From Gamsiella multidivaricata (taxonomy: Eukaryota; Mortierellomycota; Mortierellomycetes; Mortierellales; Mortierellaceae), in contig NW_026251722.1 of the NCBI RefSeq assembly GCF_025024155.1, forward strand, positions 310,001 to 374,000: a stretch of 64,000 nucleotides of DNA, written 5' to 3'. The translations under genes were made by a program, and so were the position numbers. Within the stretch, counting starts at the first letter, position 1; each line of letters begins with the position of its first letter. Below, piece by piece: positions 48,466-61,076 of this stretch. The notes beneath the pieces are model-generated. The model ran no database searches. It was not told the origin of the DNA and saw nothing but the letters and a program-made list of their open reading frames with translations.

Positions 48466-51400
48466 CTATTCCTTTGAGCTGAGGTCGACCTTGGCTTGAT
48501 CGACACAAAGTGGGCATGGCTTGCGTCCACGCTTCGACCGAATCAATGCCGCATGGTTTGCCTTGGTTCTTAATGCGATCTTTGTCAACGACGACTTCAT
48601 CTTTGGCATCGTATCCTCGTCGTCCGCAAACAAACACCGGTCATGATACGCATGTCTGCAGAAGAACATCACAAATGTCGAGATTGGTGAACCCGGCAAA
48701 CGGTTCTCCCCCCTGGTAAAAATTGGTTCCTGACATCCAGAGCACAACGTTTCTTCTGAACAAGAAATACCGCGCTTCTGAGACCGCTGCAGTTGATCCG
48801 CCATGGCAACGCTGTCGCTCACTAGGATGCGACGACATCCCTCCCGCAAGGACATCTGGAGGTTGAAGTCTTGCAAGATCTTGAGGAGTGCTGGACGCAG
48901 GTCTGGTATCTCCAGACCGTTGGGAATCCTACGGATCAGGCGGATCGGATCGATCTCTGTGCCTACGTTTTGGAGCAAGCCCCGGATGAAGTCTATTATC
49001 GGATTGTGCATAAAAAAAAAAGAAAAAAAAGAAGAGAGACACTATCAGGATATTGCCTAAGGAATTGTCCTAGCTGTCAAATTACCCACAGTATTCGATA
49101 ACGTACGAGGTTTATCCATGGAGTATTTGAGTAAATCTTCCCAAAGATCGTCATCATTTTGCTCCTTAGCAAAGTTAATGGCCTAAAACAAGATGTTGCA
49201 AGGATAGCGTCGTCAGTGCTCTGATGCGGCGACATGATTATGCCGTAAAATGTCCTTGTTATCCAGTCGTTAAACTTACGCGCTCGACATCGCCCAGACG
49301 CTCGATAATAAGCATCAATGCCTTCTTGTTGTTGCCCATCCGGCCCAGCAGGAACACCATCTCTGGCACAAGGTCCCGTTTTTCACAAGCGCGATATGCC
49401 TATAGAACCAGGTTTACAGGAAATCAGGCTTTAACATCGATATTGAGAACGTCCCTTTAGACGCGAATTGACCTGCCAAGAGGCGGACGCAATGTATACC
49501 TTTTCGAGAGAGTAATAGTTGCTGGCCCTCAAGAAATCAATGAGTTTGGCTGGCGAATATGCAGCATACAACTCGACTTGTAAGTCATGGAACTCAAAAC
49601 TGAGGTGCGGATCTCGCAAAAAGAGTGCATGCAGGTAGATATGTAGCTGTCGAGGGTGAGCCTGGAGCTGTGAAACGACTTTTTTGATCTATATCATGAA
49701 GAACAAGTCAGCGTTATGCAATCGGAATTGCAGTTGTCGTCCCAACATATCGGCTACCAAAAGGAGCGTAATGCATACCGGAATTTCCTCTGTGTGATGC
49801 ACCATAAGTTGAACAGCGGGTCCCTTTGTGAGCTCATCTTCGGCTGTCGGCTGAGGACGACTTTCCTCAGACGGTGTGCCTCCAGCTTCCTTGGCCTCAT
49901 CAGCATGCTTCTCGTCTCTTTCCATTTTCTTTTGGTCGTACAGGTACTGATCAAACTCCATCAGCAGGACGGCCTTGTCGCGAACAGCTGAGAACAGGTC
50001 ATGATCGCGAATAAGATCAAATACATTGGGCCGTCGTAGCCTCAAGAAGTATTCCAGCGCACGATCCGCACGGTCTGCTCGGGTATATCTATATTTTGTG
50101 ATTGTATCCCATAACAGTGCATGTAAATTAGTGGCAAAGCGCTAGCCATGCAGTGAGACAGTATGTAGTTTCAATGAGCTTACAGTTCCGCCAGGGATTC
50201 CATCAGTAACACATTGTCCTTGTCCTGCCTAAGGCGGTCCTCCACAAGGACGATGACGTATTGGATGTTGTAAAGGCCTGGAGGGAAACTTTTGACTGTC
50301 TTGAAGAGCGACTATGGAGAGCAACGACACAACAGGAGCGTGTAAGCAATACATTCTCTGCTCGCTTTCTTTTCAGCTGCCGCATTATGACTTGTAAACT
50401 AACCTGTTGGTCATGCATGAGGAAATGAGCCAGGACCAGTTCGTAAATGGTGCCACTGAGCGTTGGTTCCTTGAATGGTATATACCCTGCGATAGCCTAC
50501 GAGTCAATAAAGAGCTATTAGAATTCTCCCGTCACAATCGCATTCTTCACAGACTCAGACTGTCCTTGACACAGTAGCACTCACCTTGAGCTGACGTGCT
50601 TCTGCAAATGCATAGATCCAGTGCTCCCAGAGATCCGCGTCCGAGCCAAGGATACTCGGGCATTGAGTAGCTGCTTTATCGTACTCGCCTATACAAATAA
50701 AACATTATGCCAGTATTAACAGGCAAAGCTTACTTTTCGGGGACTTAGTTCCTGGGCAACTTGAACCCCTATGGCACTCCCGCTGCGATAACTTACCCTG
50801 ATCAAGAAGCCATCCAAGATACTTTTGTCCGATTTCACTAGCATTGAACTTCTTGCTGCCTCCATAAATCTGTGCTTCCCTAGCATGCCCTAGGGCCTCC
50901 TCGTATCGTTCTCTCTCCATGAGCCATTCGATATGATCGTCCAAGTCGCGCTCCTTGGCAACAACAAGATCCTTTGGACTACCGATATAAAACATGTCTT
51001 GTGATGACAGATGTTCGAACATGTAGTCATTGGCCTGGTAATGCGCATATCCGTGTAGCGTCAGGGCATCAGAGCTGATCTCCTCGTTGTAGGCGTTAAT
51101 TATGCGTAACTCTGGTCGCTTCGCAAGCTATCAGAGATGATAGCGCGTTAAAGATAACAAGAACATATTGTCGTGAATGATACCGATGCCAAATTGTCAA
51201 CATTATCGCTTAAATTATACCTTGCGTTCACTCCGTTCTGTGCCACTGATATGGGCAATCTCATCAATGTCGTCGACTATATATGCCATAAGCAATAGCA
51301 TGTCCTTGAAAGGAGCAATACCACATACGATGAAATCCGTCTGAAACCTATCGAATTTTTAAGCACACTCACCGGTTAGTTCTGAACAGCATGCGTGCAT

Positions 51401-52820
51401 CGCTGGTCGTCAAAGCCCGACATACATGGTAGTGATTTCAACATAGTGCGCAGGCAAACCGGCCTTCATCTGACCCTTTGGCCTACTCTTGACAACTGCA
51501 ATTTTGACAAGAGCAGCCCAGCCGATCAGCAGCTCCGTCTCGCTTCTCCAGCACAATCTGCATTTGAACAGATCTGCTCTTGGACTGGATCCTGGTCTAT
51601 CGATAAAAGTAATACGCTGCTCCGTCTCCGTGTCATATATCTTGACTCCCAGGTCATTAGACCAGGCAATCAAATTCCCGCACCACTTGATAGCATAGAT
51701 GGGACCTTCTCCTGAATGGAGTACGACATCTCGGTTGCCGAACCAGCCTAGGAAAAAATTGATTGTAGAGGTTATCAGTTCGTGGCGCCTTCCTTGCACT
51801 CCAATAATCCACTTTTAATCCTGCACAGTGTATAGGTGCACCTCACCTTTCTCATTGAGGATGAGTTGTCCTGCCATGCCTCCTGACACAAACCGGCGGG
51901 AAGTTGATCGAGCATAGTGAGGTTCCAGGGCAATGGCCTTTACAGGTCGTTTGTAGTTGAAGACGTGGTTTTCGTTCTGGAACAGCCCATTGATAACCAC
52001 CTTGCCTATTGTCACGAGAAAAGAATGAATCGCACATTTGTCAGCAACGATGTTGCGGTGGGGCGTCTCAGTTATAGCACGAGAAGGTAGTGGTGATTTC
52101 AGCCTCTCCAGTGGCACGCTTACCATCGTCCGAAGCACTCGCGATGTGTTCTCCATCCAGGTCTACGCTCAGGTCGTTCACAGTTGCCGCGTGAGCCTGG
52201 AACTTTTGATTCTCGTTTCCTTCAAAATCCATGATATGCACCACTCCCCAATGTGTCCCCATTGCCTAGATTCCAATTGAAATAAGGAGGGATTCTTCGT
52301 ATCAATGTCCGATCGGGTCCACGCGCCATGAGCTTGAATAAAAGCAACAGCGTGTGTAGTGCTTTACCAGGAAACGTTCAGACACGGTCGTAGCACTAGC
52401 TGAGTCCTTCTTGAGCATATCCCCAATACCTGCGCCGAGTCGCTGGTAATTGAGCTTTGGCTCCTCATCCTCTTCTTCCTCATCCTCGTCCTCTTCCTCT
52501 TCCTCAGTTTCATCGCCTTCCTCCTCTTCTTCGTCCTCTTCTTCGTCCTCCTCTTCGTCCTCCTCTTCGTCTTCATCCTCCTCCTCTTCGTTATCGTTCT
52601 CCTCTCCTTCCTCTTCCCCATCCTCTTCCTCTCCCTCTTCTTCTTCTTCTTCGGTTTCTTCCGCGGTGTCTTCCCCATCGTCCGCGCTTTCTACTTCTGC
52701 CGCGTGCTTGTTCTGCCCATCGTGCATGTCCTTAGGACTGTGAGTGATTCCAGGCGTCCGTCGCGTGGATGGATCCTTCGTCGCATCGGCTGCACTGCCG
52801 GTTCCGGGTGTTGAACTCAT
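48466..52820 (-). CDS. VPS41: HOPS complex subunit VPS41
   Basis: Fourteen minus-strand exons: 52820-52368, 52265-52124, 52005-51847, 51747-51426, 51347-51221, 51127-50797, 50688-50585, 50496-50404, 50311-50184, 50088-49779, 49688-49500, 49399-49280, 49182-49107 and 48992-48466, totalling 1,026 residues. An acidic Glu/Asp tract comes first, then WD40-like repeats (GTHWGVVHIMDFEGN, GEHIASASDDG, VKAIALEPHYA, LIAWSNDLGVKIYD), the conserved QTDFIVCGIAPF, clathrin-heavy-chain-type helices (ERYEEALGHAREA, GYIPFKEPTLSGTIYELVL, GDVERAINFAKEQNDDDLW), and a C-terminal RING-like finger (CSGC, CRHAYHDRCL, CPLC). VPS41 is a HOPS subunit that tethers late endosomes, AP-3 vesicles and autophagosomes to the vacuole. 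All intron phases agree across 13 junctions. Confidence 0.92.
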
Positions 52821-52991
52821 TCGAGCGTTTGCAAAGTATCCAGTATCGCCTGCTGCTTGTTTGCTGACACCTCGTTGGTTGTTTGCCTCGAGTGGGAGTA
52901 GTTGCAGAGGTTGGTCTCAAGGTAGCCCGACCGCATGGCCTCAAGTTCAAACGGCTGAGCATCACATGACTCGCTAAGGTCTTTATTTCAT

Positions 52992-54528
52992 CTATGCCTT
53001 CTCACTGGACGTGCTGTCCAGGGGTTGCTCTATTTCTCTTGTTTCCGGGTCGGCCAGCTCTTGGTCTTCGTCCTTAATCTCCAAGGCCTTGTCCTCTGCA
53101 ATCTCAATATATCTGGCAATGGCTTCCACCCTCTTATTGCACCGGAGACAGCACCACTCATCGTCGATCATCATCTTGGTCTTGATGCAGTAGTAACAAT
53201 AAACATGGCTACAGTTGGTGATATATGGATTGTGGATAACGGTAGAAGTCGTTGTTCCTGGAGCCGCCGAGGTGTTGTTATTTTCGTGGCAGATGGCACA
53301 AATGTGATTTGGAAGAACAGACAATTCATTTGCGGACATGAGTGCTGCTGGCAGAAGCATCTTCTTGACGTTCCTTTTCAGCTTAGATACGTTGATCAGT
53401 GGCATCAAGAACATCAGAAATTCCTATGAAAGGCAAAAGGCAAAGCGAGGAGGGTAACTGAGTAATTCGGTCCCGGTTCAGCAATTGAAGGCCATTGCAT
53501 CGGTATGATCTCAGCCTCTTACTGTAAAAGCATGCCAGACCATCTGGCGATTCAAAAACTCAAAGCTAGCTTGGCGGTTTGAGTTGCGGTCAGCATAGAC
53601 AAGTCGCATCGAAAGAAGACGCTCCAAAACAGACCGATACTTTCCAGCATATAAAAAGGCCAAAAAGTTGAGCAAGGAGGCTATCCGGAAGACGCTCCCG
53701 CTTTTCTGCAACAAGTTCCATGCTTTCCTCTTGATATTGTCCTATTGTATATGACACAATGGTATGAGTAAGGGTCCTGGACTAGCTCCTTCTGTCTGAT
53801 ATTCGATCCATGTTTTATTGCGCCCATTTTTGCTGGGCCGCATACCTCTGGCAGTTCTCCCCATCCTTGCGCTGTCACGACGCGATTCAAACGCTCCATG
53901 ATGTACTGTCCGCCAACCGTAATTACGCCGTACGTGATCTTTTGCGTCTTGGTCAAGGGCGCATCAGTAGCAGTGGATTGAACTAGCGCAATTAATTGCC
54001 CACATAAAGAGGTCAGGAACAAAATTCCCTCGGAGTCACATTTGCAGTGACACTTTGATCCGACGAAAAAAAGAGCCGAAAGAGCTATCCAAACTTACGG
54101 CCTCCGCTGTGTTTCCGTTCGTTTCTGTAGGTCAAGTTTTGCAGCTGAGAACCATAGGTAGCGCCCATGTCGTAGATCGAAAACTTGTACATGATCAAGT
54201 TCAGCGCCAAGACCAGCTCGGGCTTGAACTTTTCCTTGAGGGTCGGCTATGACAAGGTACGTGAGCCGATCAGAGTCTGTCTCGTGCACGAGAATTTTCA
54301 TGTGTCGGAGATAAAGCAAGTTTTTACCTTGAAAAGCGAGAATGCACTCCAGAGTTGTTCCTTCATGGTCTCGAGCAGCTCCTCATCGAGCAGTTCGGCA
54401 TCTAACTGACTGACTTTCATGATGCGGAGAGGTGGGGAGGGGAACGATGCAAGTTGGCGACGGAGCGCAGAGAGTGGGGCCTGGACCCGCTTCCAGTCCG
54501 GCTCCCAGAATGGTGTCGAATTGTTCAT
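52992..54528 (-). CDS. PEX2: Peroxisome import RING ligase PEX2
   Basis: Minus-strand exons 54528-54328, 54246-54099, 53982-53846, 53741-53523 and 53423-52992 give 378 residues, the family's usual size. Motifs seen: MKVSQLDAELLDEELLETM near the N terminus, FKPELVLALNLIMYKFSIY, TYGSQLQNLTYRNE, membrane-embedded helices, and a C-terminal RING: CAIC, a 20-odd-residue Thr/Asn-rich spacer, NCSHVYCYYC and CCLRC. PEX2 with PEX10 and PEX12 forms the peroxisomal retrotranslocation ligase that ubiquitinates the receptor PEX5. The start sits 258 bp from the divergent importin gene. The stop lies about 170 bp upstream of the VPS41 start on the same strand. Confidence 0.92.
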
Positions 54529-54785
54529 GGCTCGAAAAGAATATGATAGTTTGTTGGGCGTAGGGTATAAAAACAAGAAGAAGAGTAAATGACGAAGGGA
54601 GGAGGTAGGAAGGGAAGAGGAGGGTGATTGGAGAAGGGCGGGTAGGTCTTTCAGTGAGGTTGAAGCAGGCGGGGAAAAGAAAGAAGAGTGGCTTTTTACT
54701 TTACTATCCATTCAACGAAAAAGAAGGCACAGCTCTTGATCGATTGCCCACCCTCTCTTTGCCTTGCATCACATTCTTCTCCACC
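54529..54785. promoter_or_regulatory. Divergent promoter between PEX2 and importin-11
   Basis: A 257-bp gap between two divergent starts. The PEX2-proximal half (54,580-54,700) is strongly purine-rich on the plus strand, a pyrimidine-rich leader for PEX2. No defined operator was recognised. Confidence 0.5.
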
Positions 54786-57700
54786 ATGTCCGCGAGAGAT
54801 GTCCTGCTGTCCGTCCTGGCCGAGGCTGCATCCCAGGAGCAGGGCCGTATGAAGAACGCTGTCGCTCAGCTCCAGCAGTGGGAGACCACGCCTCAGTTCA
54901 ATTCCACGCTCCAAGTAAAGAAAGGCGTCTAAGAGCTATTTTTTTTGCAGTCGAACCTCAACTCCTCCGTGCTCAACAACCCATTATTGTCTTCACTTGC
55001 GGTCAGGACATTTTCTACGACAAAACCTTGGACACCAACATCCGTTGGCAGGCTATCATTTATCTCAAGAACGGCATCGACAAGTACTGGCGCAAGACTG
55101 CCAAAAAGTATGCCCCCTTGCTTTCCATCCAATATCCGCGAGCGCACTGACTTTGCCACCATGCACAGGTTCTCTAATAGTGCTGATCATGATTTCTTTT
55201 GAAAATAGCGCCATTGCACCTGAAGAAAAGGTCGAGATTCGATCCCGTCTCTTGTCCGCCTTGGATGAGGAGCAGAAGCCTGTAAGGTTTAGTGGATACT
55301 ATTTGCCAAAGGCACTTTATTAATTGAACATGGATTGGATGGCTCTGACCATGAAAATTGTATCCTCTCAAACAACGCTATAGCTCGCGACCCAGAACGC
55401 CGTTTTGATTGCCAAGATCGCTCGAATCGACTTTCCCTTGGAATGGTATGTGCTGATTAGATCCCTTGCATGTTTTAGAACTCACCACACTTTGAAGCAG
55501 GACACTGACGAGTTGACCTTCACTTCTAGGCCCGATCTGCTGACAACACTCTTGGAAATTATACGCTCGTCGACTGCGAATGAATCCGACTCAAGAGCTC
55601 GACTTGTCCAGCAGAGATCGCTCTACACACTTCATCTCATTGTCAAAGGACTTATCTCAAAGACATTAGCAGCTGGTCGGAGACAGTTTCAACAGGTTGC
55701 ACCAGACTTGTTCTCAAACGTTGTCAATATATATGTTCGCTACGTTGATATGCTATTTGCTTCCAATACTACCAATATTGAAGTCATTTCCGGGTGCTTG
55801 GAGACATCCCACATGGCTCTCAAGTGCCTGAGGAGGGTCGTCGTCCACGGATTCCCAGAGTTCTCGGCCACAGAAGGACCCGTTGCTTTCTTTAGACTGG
55901 CATTGGAACACCTACAAAAGTTCATTACATTCAAGGAAGCAATCCCGGAGCAGTGTTCATTCTTGGTTACCGCTGTGGACTCACACATCAAACTCATCGG
56001 AAAGTTCTACATGGACCTCATGGACGCCCACCCAAGACAGTTCATTCTTACACCAGGCGCGGGAGATGTTCTTCGATTTTACTGGGGCTTACTTGCAGCA
56101 CATAAAAATGAGCAGGGAGCAGCTTCAGCCCAGACGACCTTGATCCAGGGATTGTTATTGATCAAGAAGACGCTCAAGGACCCGCAATTTATTCTCAGTG
56201 ATAGTAAGATTTCGTCCGCTAATAACCTATTTAAGAATGAGTGAGATACAGCTTCGCGGAAAGGGCTTAACCGCTTTTTCCGTTTTACCCTGTCAATACA
56301 GAGGATCCGGAGCAAGTTGTTGTCCAGTGCAGACACATTATCGAGAACGAATTTATGACCCCAGACACCACCAACAAGCTTGCCGAGATCCTGATTACTA
56401 AGTATATGCGACTGACCGAGGATGATCTGGAAGAGTGGGACTCGAATCCGGAAGAGTGGACTTTGGAGGAAGAGGCGGACTCTTGGAAGTATCAGCTGCG
56501 GGTATGTTGACTATGGGCAAATTGCGAGCATTGGACTGTTGACCTCATGTATATTACCCATGACTTAGTGCTCACATTGTTCTGCTTTTCTTTAGCCATG
56601 CGCGGAAAAAGTGTTCATGGACCTCCTGTCAAGTCATCGCGCCCAGCTGAGTCCACTTCTTGTTCAATTGGCAGAATCCACCGCAAGTAAGAGACTTTCC
56701 TGTATAAATGATTTGGTGCTGCTCCATAATGTGCTCTTTTTAAATCTTTCTTTTATGCTTTTAGATATGCCGGATATGTTTCTCAAGGATTCAATTTACT
56801 GTGCCATCGGACTGGGATCGCATGATTTGTATGGTGCCATTGACTTCGAGAGCTGGTTAAACGGACAGCTTTCCCAAGAGGTTCAGAATGCAGACCCCAG
56901 GTTAGTTCCTTGAATTTGCTACCACATAATACTGAATATTGTATATCGTAACAATGTCATTCTTATCTTTATTTTTTTTTTTCTCTAACGTCACTTCCTC
57001 TAGTTTCCGGGTCATTCGACGACGTATTGCATGGATGATTGGGAAGTGGGTCAGCGTCAATGTATCCAAGGCAGCACGCCCAACAGTATATATCATCTTG
57101 CTGCATCTTTTGAGGCCAGAGGAGCATCTAGCTGTCCGTCTTGCTGCAACGCAAAACTTGAAGGCGGCCATTGATGACTGGGACTTTGAACCATCTACAT
57201 TTGCGCCGTTCTTGGAGCAGTCTGTTCGAGGGCTGAAGCAAATCATGGGTGAAGTCGAGGAGCCCGATAGCAGGATGAAGATCTTGAACTGCATGTCCAT
57301 GATTGTGGAGCGCATGGATGAGCACATCACGCCATACGCTCAGCAAATTATCGAGCTGTTGCCTCCACTCTGGCAGGCGGCTGCGGACCAAAATCTTCTT
57401 CAGTCTGCGATTCTTGTTATCATGACTAAGTTGGTGGAGTCCCTGAAGTCTCAGTCGGTTGGTCTTCATGCACTTGTGATGCCACTGATTCGCCTCAGTG
57501 TCGATCCCTCTCAAGAGGCTCATATTTATCTAATGGAGGATGGTTTCGAGCTGTGGTTGGCGACCCTGAAGACTGCACGCCAGCCCACGGATGAGCTCCT
57601 CTCCCTTGCGCCAGCTGCGGTTACCTTGCTTTCAGAGGGTATGGATCATATGAGAACTATGCTCAAGATCCTGCAGAGCTATCTTATGCTGGATGCTGAA

Positions 57701-58746
57701 CGCACATTCCAGGTAAGCGACAGGATAGACTGCTATTTGCTTTTGATGTGGAAGCTACCAACTTGTATTCTTACCCAAGTATGATATAAACATTGCCTTA
57801 GATTGCAGGATCTGCTCTGATTAGCGCAGTTTCTGGTCTCATGGGGGATGGCCTTCGATCAGAAGCCAGCGTTGCGATTATGCAGTTCATGGATATTACG
57901 GCCCTTACATGCTCCATTCGCATTACAGGAGAACTCTATGTGACTTCAGGCTTGCTGAACAAGGTGTTAAGCGTCATCATGGCTAAGAAGGTGGGAAGAT
58001 CATGATGTCTGCGCCTATTGCTAATTTGAAATCTGATGTCGCCTTTGACTATATGGCTAACGGATAGGCTGTTTGAATTGGAGCTTTAGGAAACAAATGT
58101 AGTCTTGACACAGTACCTCTGCTTCTTAGCCCGTCTTGCAATTGAGGATTCCACATATCTCTCTAATGTTGTCAATAATGCTGGTCAGCAGTTCGGGCAG
58201 CCCCGTCTTCTGAGTGCCCTCTTGGATTTTTGGATGGAGAAGGTACTAAGCGAAGACCATCTGTCTGTCCAAAGCATTTCAAAGATGACTTGCGCATTCG
58301 AATCTAACCATTTTATCTTCATTTCCATTCGATACCATTAGTTTGATAACGTCTCCCACCCCAAGTACCGCAAATTGCACGCAATGGGCTTGACGGCTAT
58401 GACCCGTACATCAGATCCTTCTGTTTTGGAGCACCTGCCCCGACTTGTTGCCATCTGGGGGGATGTCTTGAACGAAGTGAATGAGAACGGATCTGGTGAC
58501 TCGCTTGTGTACTGGAGGGAGCTCCAGGACGATGAGGACGATACTTCCGAGGAAACCGCGGAAGTGATCCGAAGACGTGAGCTTTTGAAGCGCGATCCAG
58601 TTCACACGACTAACTTGGCGCATTATGTCAAGGCGTCAATTGTGGATTGCGAGCGGCTGAACGGTGGAGCAGATGCGTTCCAGCAGCAGTGGTTGTCGAA
58701 GGTCGACCCATTGATGCTGGAGGGACTGGGGCCTTTACTAAGATAA
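54786..58746 (+). CDS. KAP120: Karyopherin-beta, importin-11/Kap120 family
   Basis: Twelve exons: 54786-54914, 55007-55107, 55209-55281, 55384-55445, 55530-56203, 56302-56501, 56596-56686, 56765-56900, 57004-57712, 57802-57990, 58090-58242 and 58342-58746, giving 973 residues. The N-terminal importin-beta domain is clear: KNAVAQLQQWETTPQFNSTL spliced to DIFYDKTLDTNIRWQAIIYL and KNGIDKYWRKTAKNAI, then a LATQNAVLIAKIARIDFPLE helix and the W-P-D-L-L turn. HEAT repeats fill the rest, with VRLAATQNLKAAIDDWDF and a C-terminal acidic loop (LQDDEDDTSEETAE). Importin-11/Kap120 carries ribosome assembly factors and other cargo into the nucleus with Ran-GTP. The second exon starts at GACATT (55007); an acceptor nearer the donor (54950) gives the wrong frame. 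Confidence 0.9.
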
Positions 58747-58975
58747 AAAGACGAGAAGCTAGACCTGCTCTTGCAATCGAGTATAATATATCGCATAAAG
58801 CATTAAGAAACTATTCCGGCTTTAATTAGTTGTACGTACATATTTCGCTAGGATATGAAGGTGTATGCTACAGAAGAACAAATATCTAGAAGAATTACAC
58901 ATTGAACTCCGGCTCCACCTCCTGCTTCCCTCTCTCGAGCGAACCTGGACTCGGCACTACAGCAGCCTCAACGAA

Positions 58976-59142
58976 TTATGAGAGATTATATCCATTGCCA
59001 ATCAGGCACTGCCTGAACTTCTCGTCCTCCTGGCCCAGATTCCCTCTGGTGTAGTCGAGGATGAAGAATCATGTGAAGACAGCTCCCAGAAGCGTGAGAC
59101 CCGAGGCTAGCATAAATATCCAAACCTGATCCAGCACAGTGT
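58976..59142 (-). pseudogene. C-terminal fragment of an MFS transporter
   Basis: On the minus strand a 55-codon frame reads VLDQVWIFMLASGLTLLGAV, a stop TGA at 59071-59069 where Trp is expected, then FFILDYTRGNLGQEDEKFRQ and a terminal TAA. A final membrane helix followed by this acidic tail is typical of major-facilitator phosphate or glycerophosphodiester permeases. The upstream 150 bp shows further transporter-like pieces in shifted frames. No start or other helices are preserved, so this is a decayed remnant. Family choice is tentative. Confidence 0.45.
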
Positions 59143-60010
59143 TTCCCTGCTAAATCCTGCAACGGCAGGATTGAATGCCATGATGCACAATTAGAGCCCA
59201 GACGAGATCATCGCCGGACACGCCTGCATCATAGACATCCGCACATAGTGCCGCACCGACGATTATCAGAACCATAATTGCCACCAAGTTGACTTCACAC
59301 TCAATTCTGTCGAGAGTGTTAGAAGCCGACCTACGAGATGTTTAAAATCCAAATTGTACGTTCTGCACCTTCATCAGATCAGTCTCCCTGATATTGTTTT
59401 GTCAACCTGCTCAAGCACAATTCCCATAAAGGAAGCATTTCCGAGTCGAATAAGCATCTCATGAGTATCGCTGCTCGCTTGCTAAGCAAGAGACCTTACC
59501 CACCAAGAGTAACTGCTAAAACAAAATACCAAATATAAGAATAAAGCAAGTGAAGAAAGTAAGTGAAAATCTCCCCGTCGGTGGTCCTGGTACCTTTTAC
59601 TGTGGCGTTCTTCATGTGGTGTGTCATGATTTGGGTAGCTTGCCGCGCTTTGACACTTAATGATTAGGTTTGTCCTCTGGTCCAAGTGGATTGTTTTCTC
59701 CAAAAAGGGAAACGGATATTCAGAATCACTTTTGCTCATTGGTTCGTGGCCATGCAACATGTCATTAGGCACTCATGCTTTATTAGCGGCGACCAGCGCT
59801 ACCTTTTTGGTTATGTAGCATGCACCATAGAAAAAGAATGAAGGAAAAAAAAAATAGAACCCCATAATTGTGGTTATACTGGTAGTTTCGGATAATATGA
59901 AGGTGCATAATTCGAGAGAAGAATGAAGGTCAAGATTTCAGAGATTGAAGGATAGTAATGACGGCCTTGATGGGTTATACATCAAGTGGCCTTGGTATAT
60001 GGTTCCTTAT
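59143..60010. other. Intergenic region, no supported gene
   Basis: About 870 bp between the transporter fragment and the lipase stop. The left 200 bp may hold further remnants of the transporter. A 96-codon minus-strand ORF at 59482-59772 has no recognisable motif. The right end is the lipase 3' UTR. Confidence 0.45.
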
Positions 60011-61076
60011 TTAAAGCAAGGAGAGGCAGTTGGCGGTCTTGGCGGTTGTGGGGTCGAGTTGGTTGAGGATGAACTGCAGAACAACCTTGGTGTTGACCAT
60101 GGTCACTGATGGCGAAGGGAATAATAAATGAACGGTCAGCTCAAAATCTCCGCAAATAACACTTCCTATAAATGATAGAAATGAGCAAGCTACTTACGAT
60201 GCTCGTTCAACGACAGGGCGCAAAGATCCTGGAGAACAATGTTGGTGACACCAGCGTCGTTCTGGAAACAGGTCTGGTACGGAGTTACAACCTCATCGTA
60301 CCTGTAATTATTAGGGAATAAATCAAGCTGTGGTAAGCATCAATATACCTTTACAAACATATATCCCCTGCACATAGGAATATTATTTACTTGGTGGCAA
60401 TGTTCGAATGGACAACACCAGGGGCAATGTCTCCTCCCGCGTTCAACTTCTTGATAAAGTCCGAGCTGTCAACCATCTGGTAGAACGAGGGCGCAAAGAA
60501 ATCGGAAATGACCTGCGAAGGCGCAAAGATCTTGAAAGCCTTTGCCCACGTAGTAATCGAGTCCAGGGTGGTACCATGGTTAATGGGCGAGACCCCGACG
60601 TGTCTGTAGACCTTGCCACCGCCACCCAGGTACTTCATCCAGTATCTGGCAAGAATGCCGCCCTGGGAGTGGCCAACGATATCGACTTGGGTCACGTTCA
60701 GCTTGCCAAGGACATTGTCCGCAAAAGTAGCCAACTCTTGAGCAGAATCTTCAATGGGAGCGAGACCTCCGAAGGTCGAGTTCTTGTACCTTCCGTAGGT
60801 AAGGCCGAAAACACAGTAGCCGTTCTTGATAAGCGCTGGGGCAATGTCGCTCCATGAGTCGACAGTAAGCAAAGTGGCATGGACCAGGATAACGGGGCGA
60901 GGGTGGGCAGCAGTCGGCTTGCAGGCGTAGTTGTTAATTCCGGCAATATCGCGCTTTTCAAGGCCTGAGGGCGAGGGAGCGCTGTTAACGGGCAAGGCAG
61001 AGACTTGAATAGTCGAAAATGCCATAAGCACAGCGGCGGAAGCGGCACCAATGACAGAGGAGATCGCGAACTTCAT
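60011..61076 (-). CDS. Secreted triacylglycerol lipase (alpha/beta hydrolase)
   Basis: Minus-strand exons 61076-60391, 60301-60198 and 60105-60011 join to 294 residues. A signal peptide (hydrophobic residues about 5-26, ending near VSALPVN) and a possible LEKR processing site precede the mature enzyme. The nucleophile elbow is GHSQGG, the downstream SPINHGTTLDS is shared with class-2 lipases (LipA/EstA type), and the candidate catalytic His lies in LNEHLTMVN across the second splice. Four Cys could form two disulphides. The family splits short- or long-chain esters outside the cell. The oxyanion-hole turn, normally His-Gly, reads VHATLL here, which may alter activity. Substrate is not predictable. 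Confidence 0.88.

Noticed and set aside
52450..52743. Plus-strand ORF of almost pure Ser codons
   Set aside because: It is the complement of the VPS41 Glu/Asp tract; composition is forced by GAG/GAA on the other strand.
54945..55202. Alternative exon of the importin gene starting at 54951
   Set aside because: It uses a neat CAG acceptor but reads the downstream importin core in the wrong frame; the 55007 acceptor restores the conserved sequence.
60408..60857. Plus-strand 149-codon ORF
   Set aside because: Lies antisense to the first lipase exon, which has clear catalytic motifs and a signal peptide.
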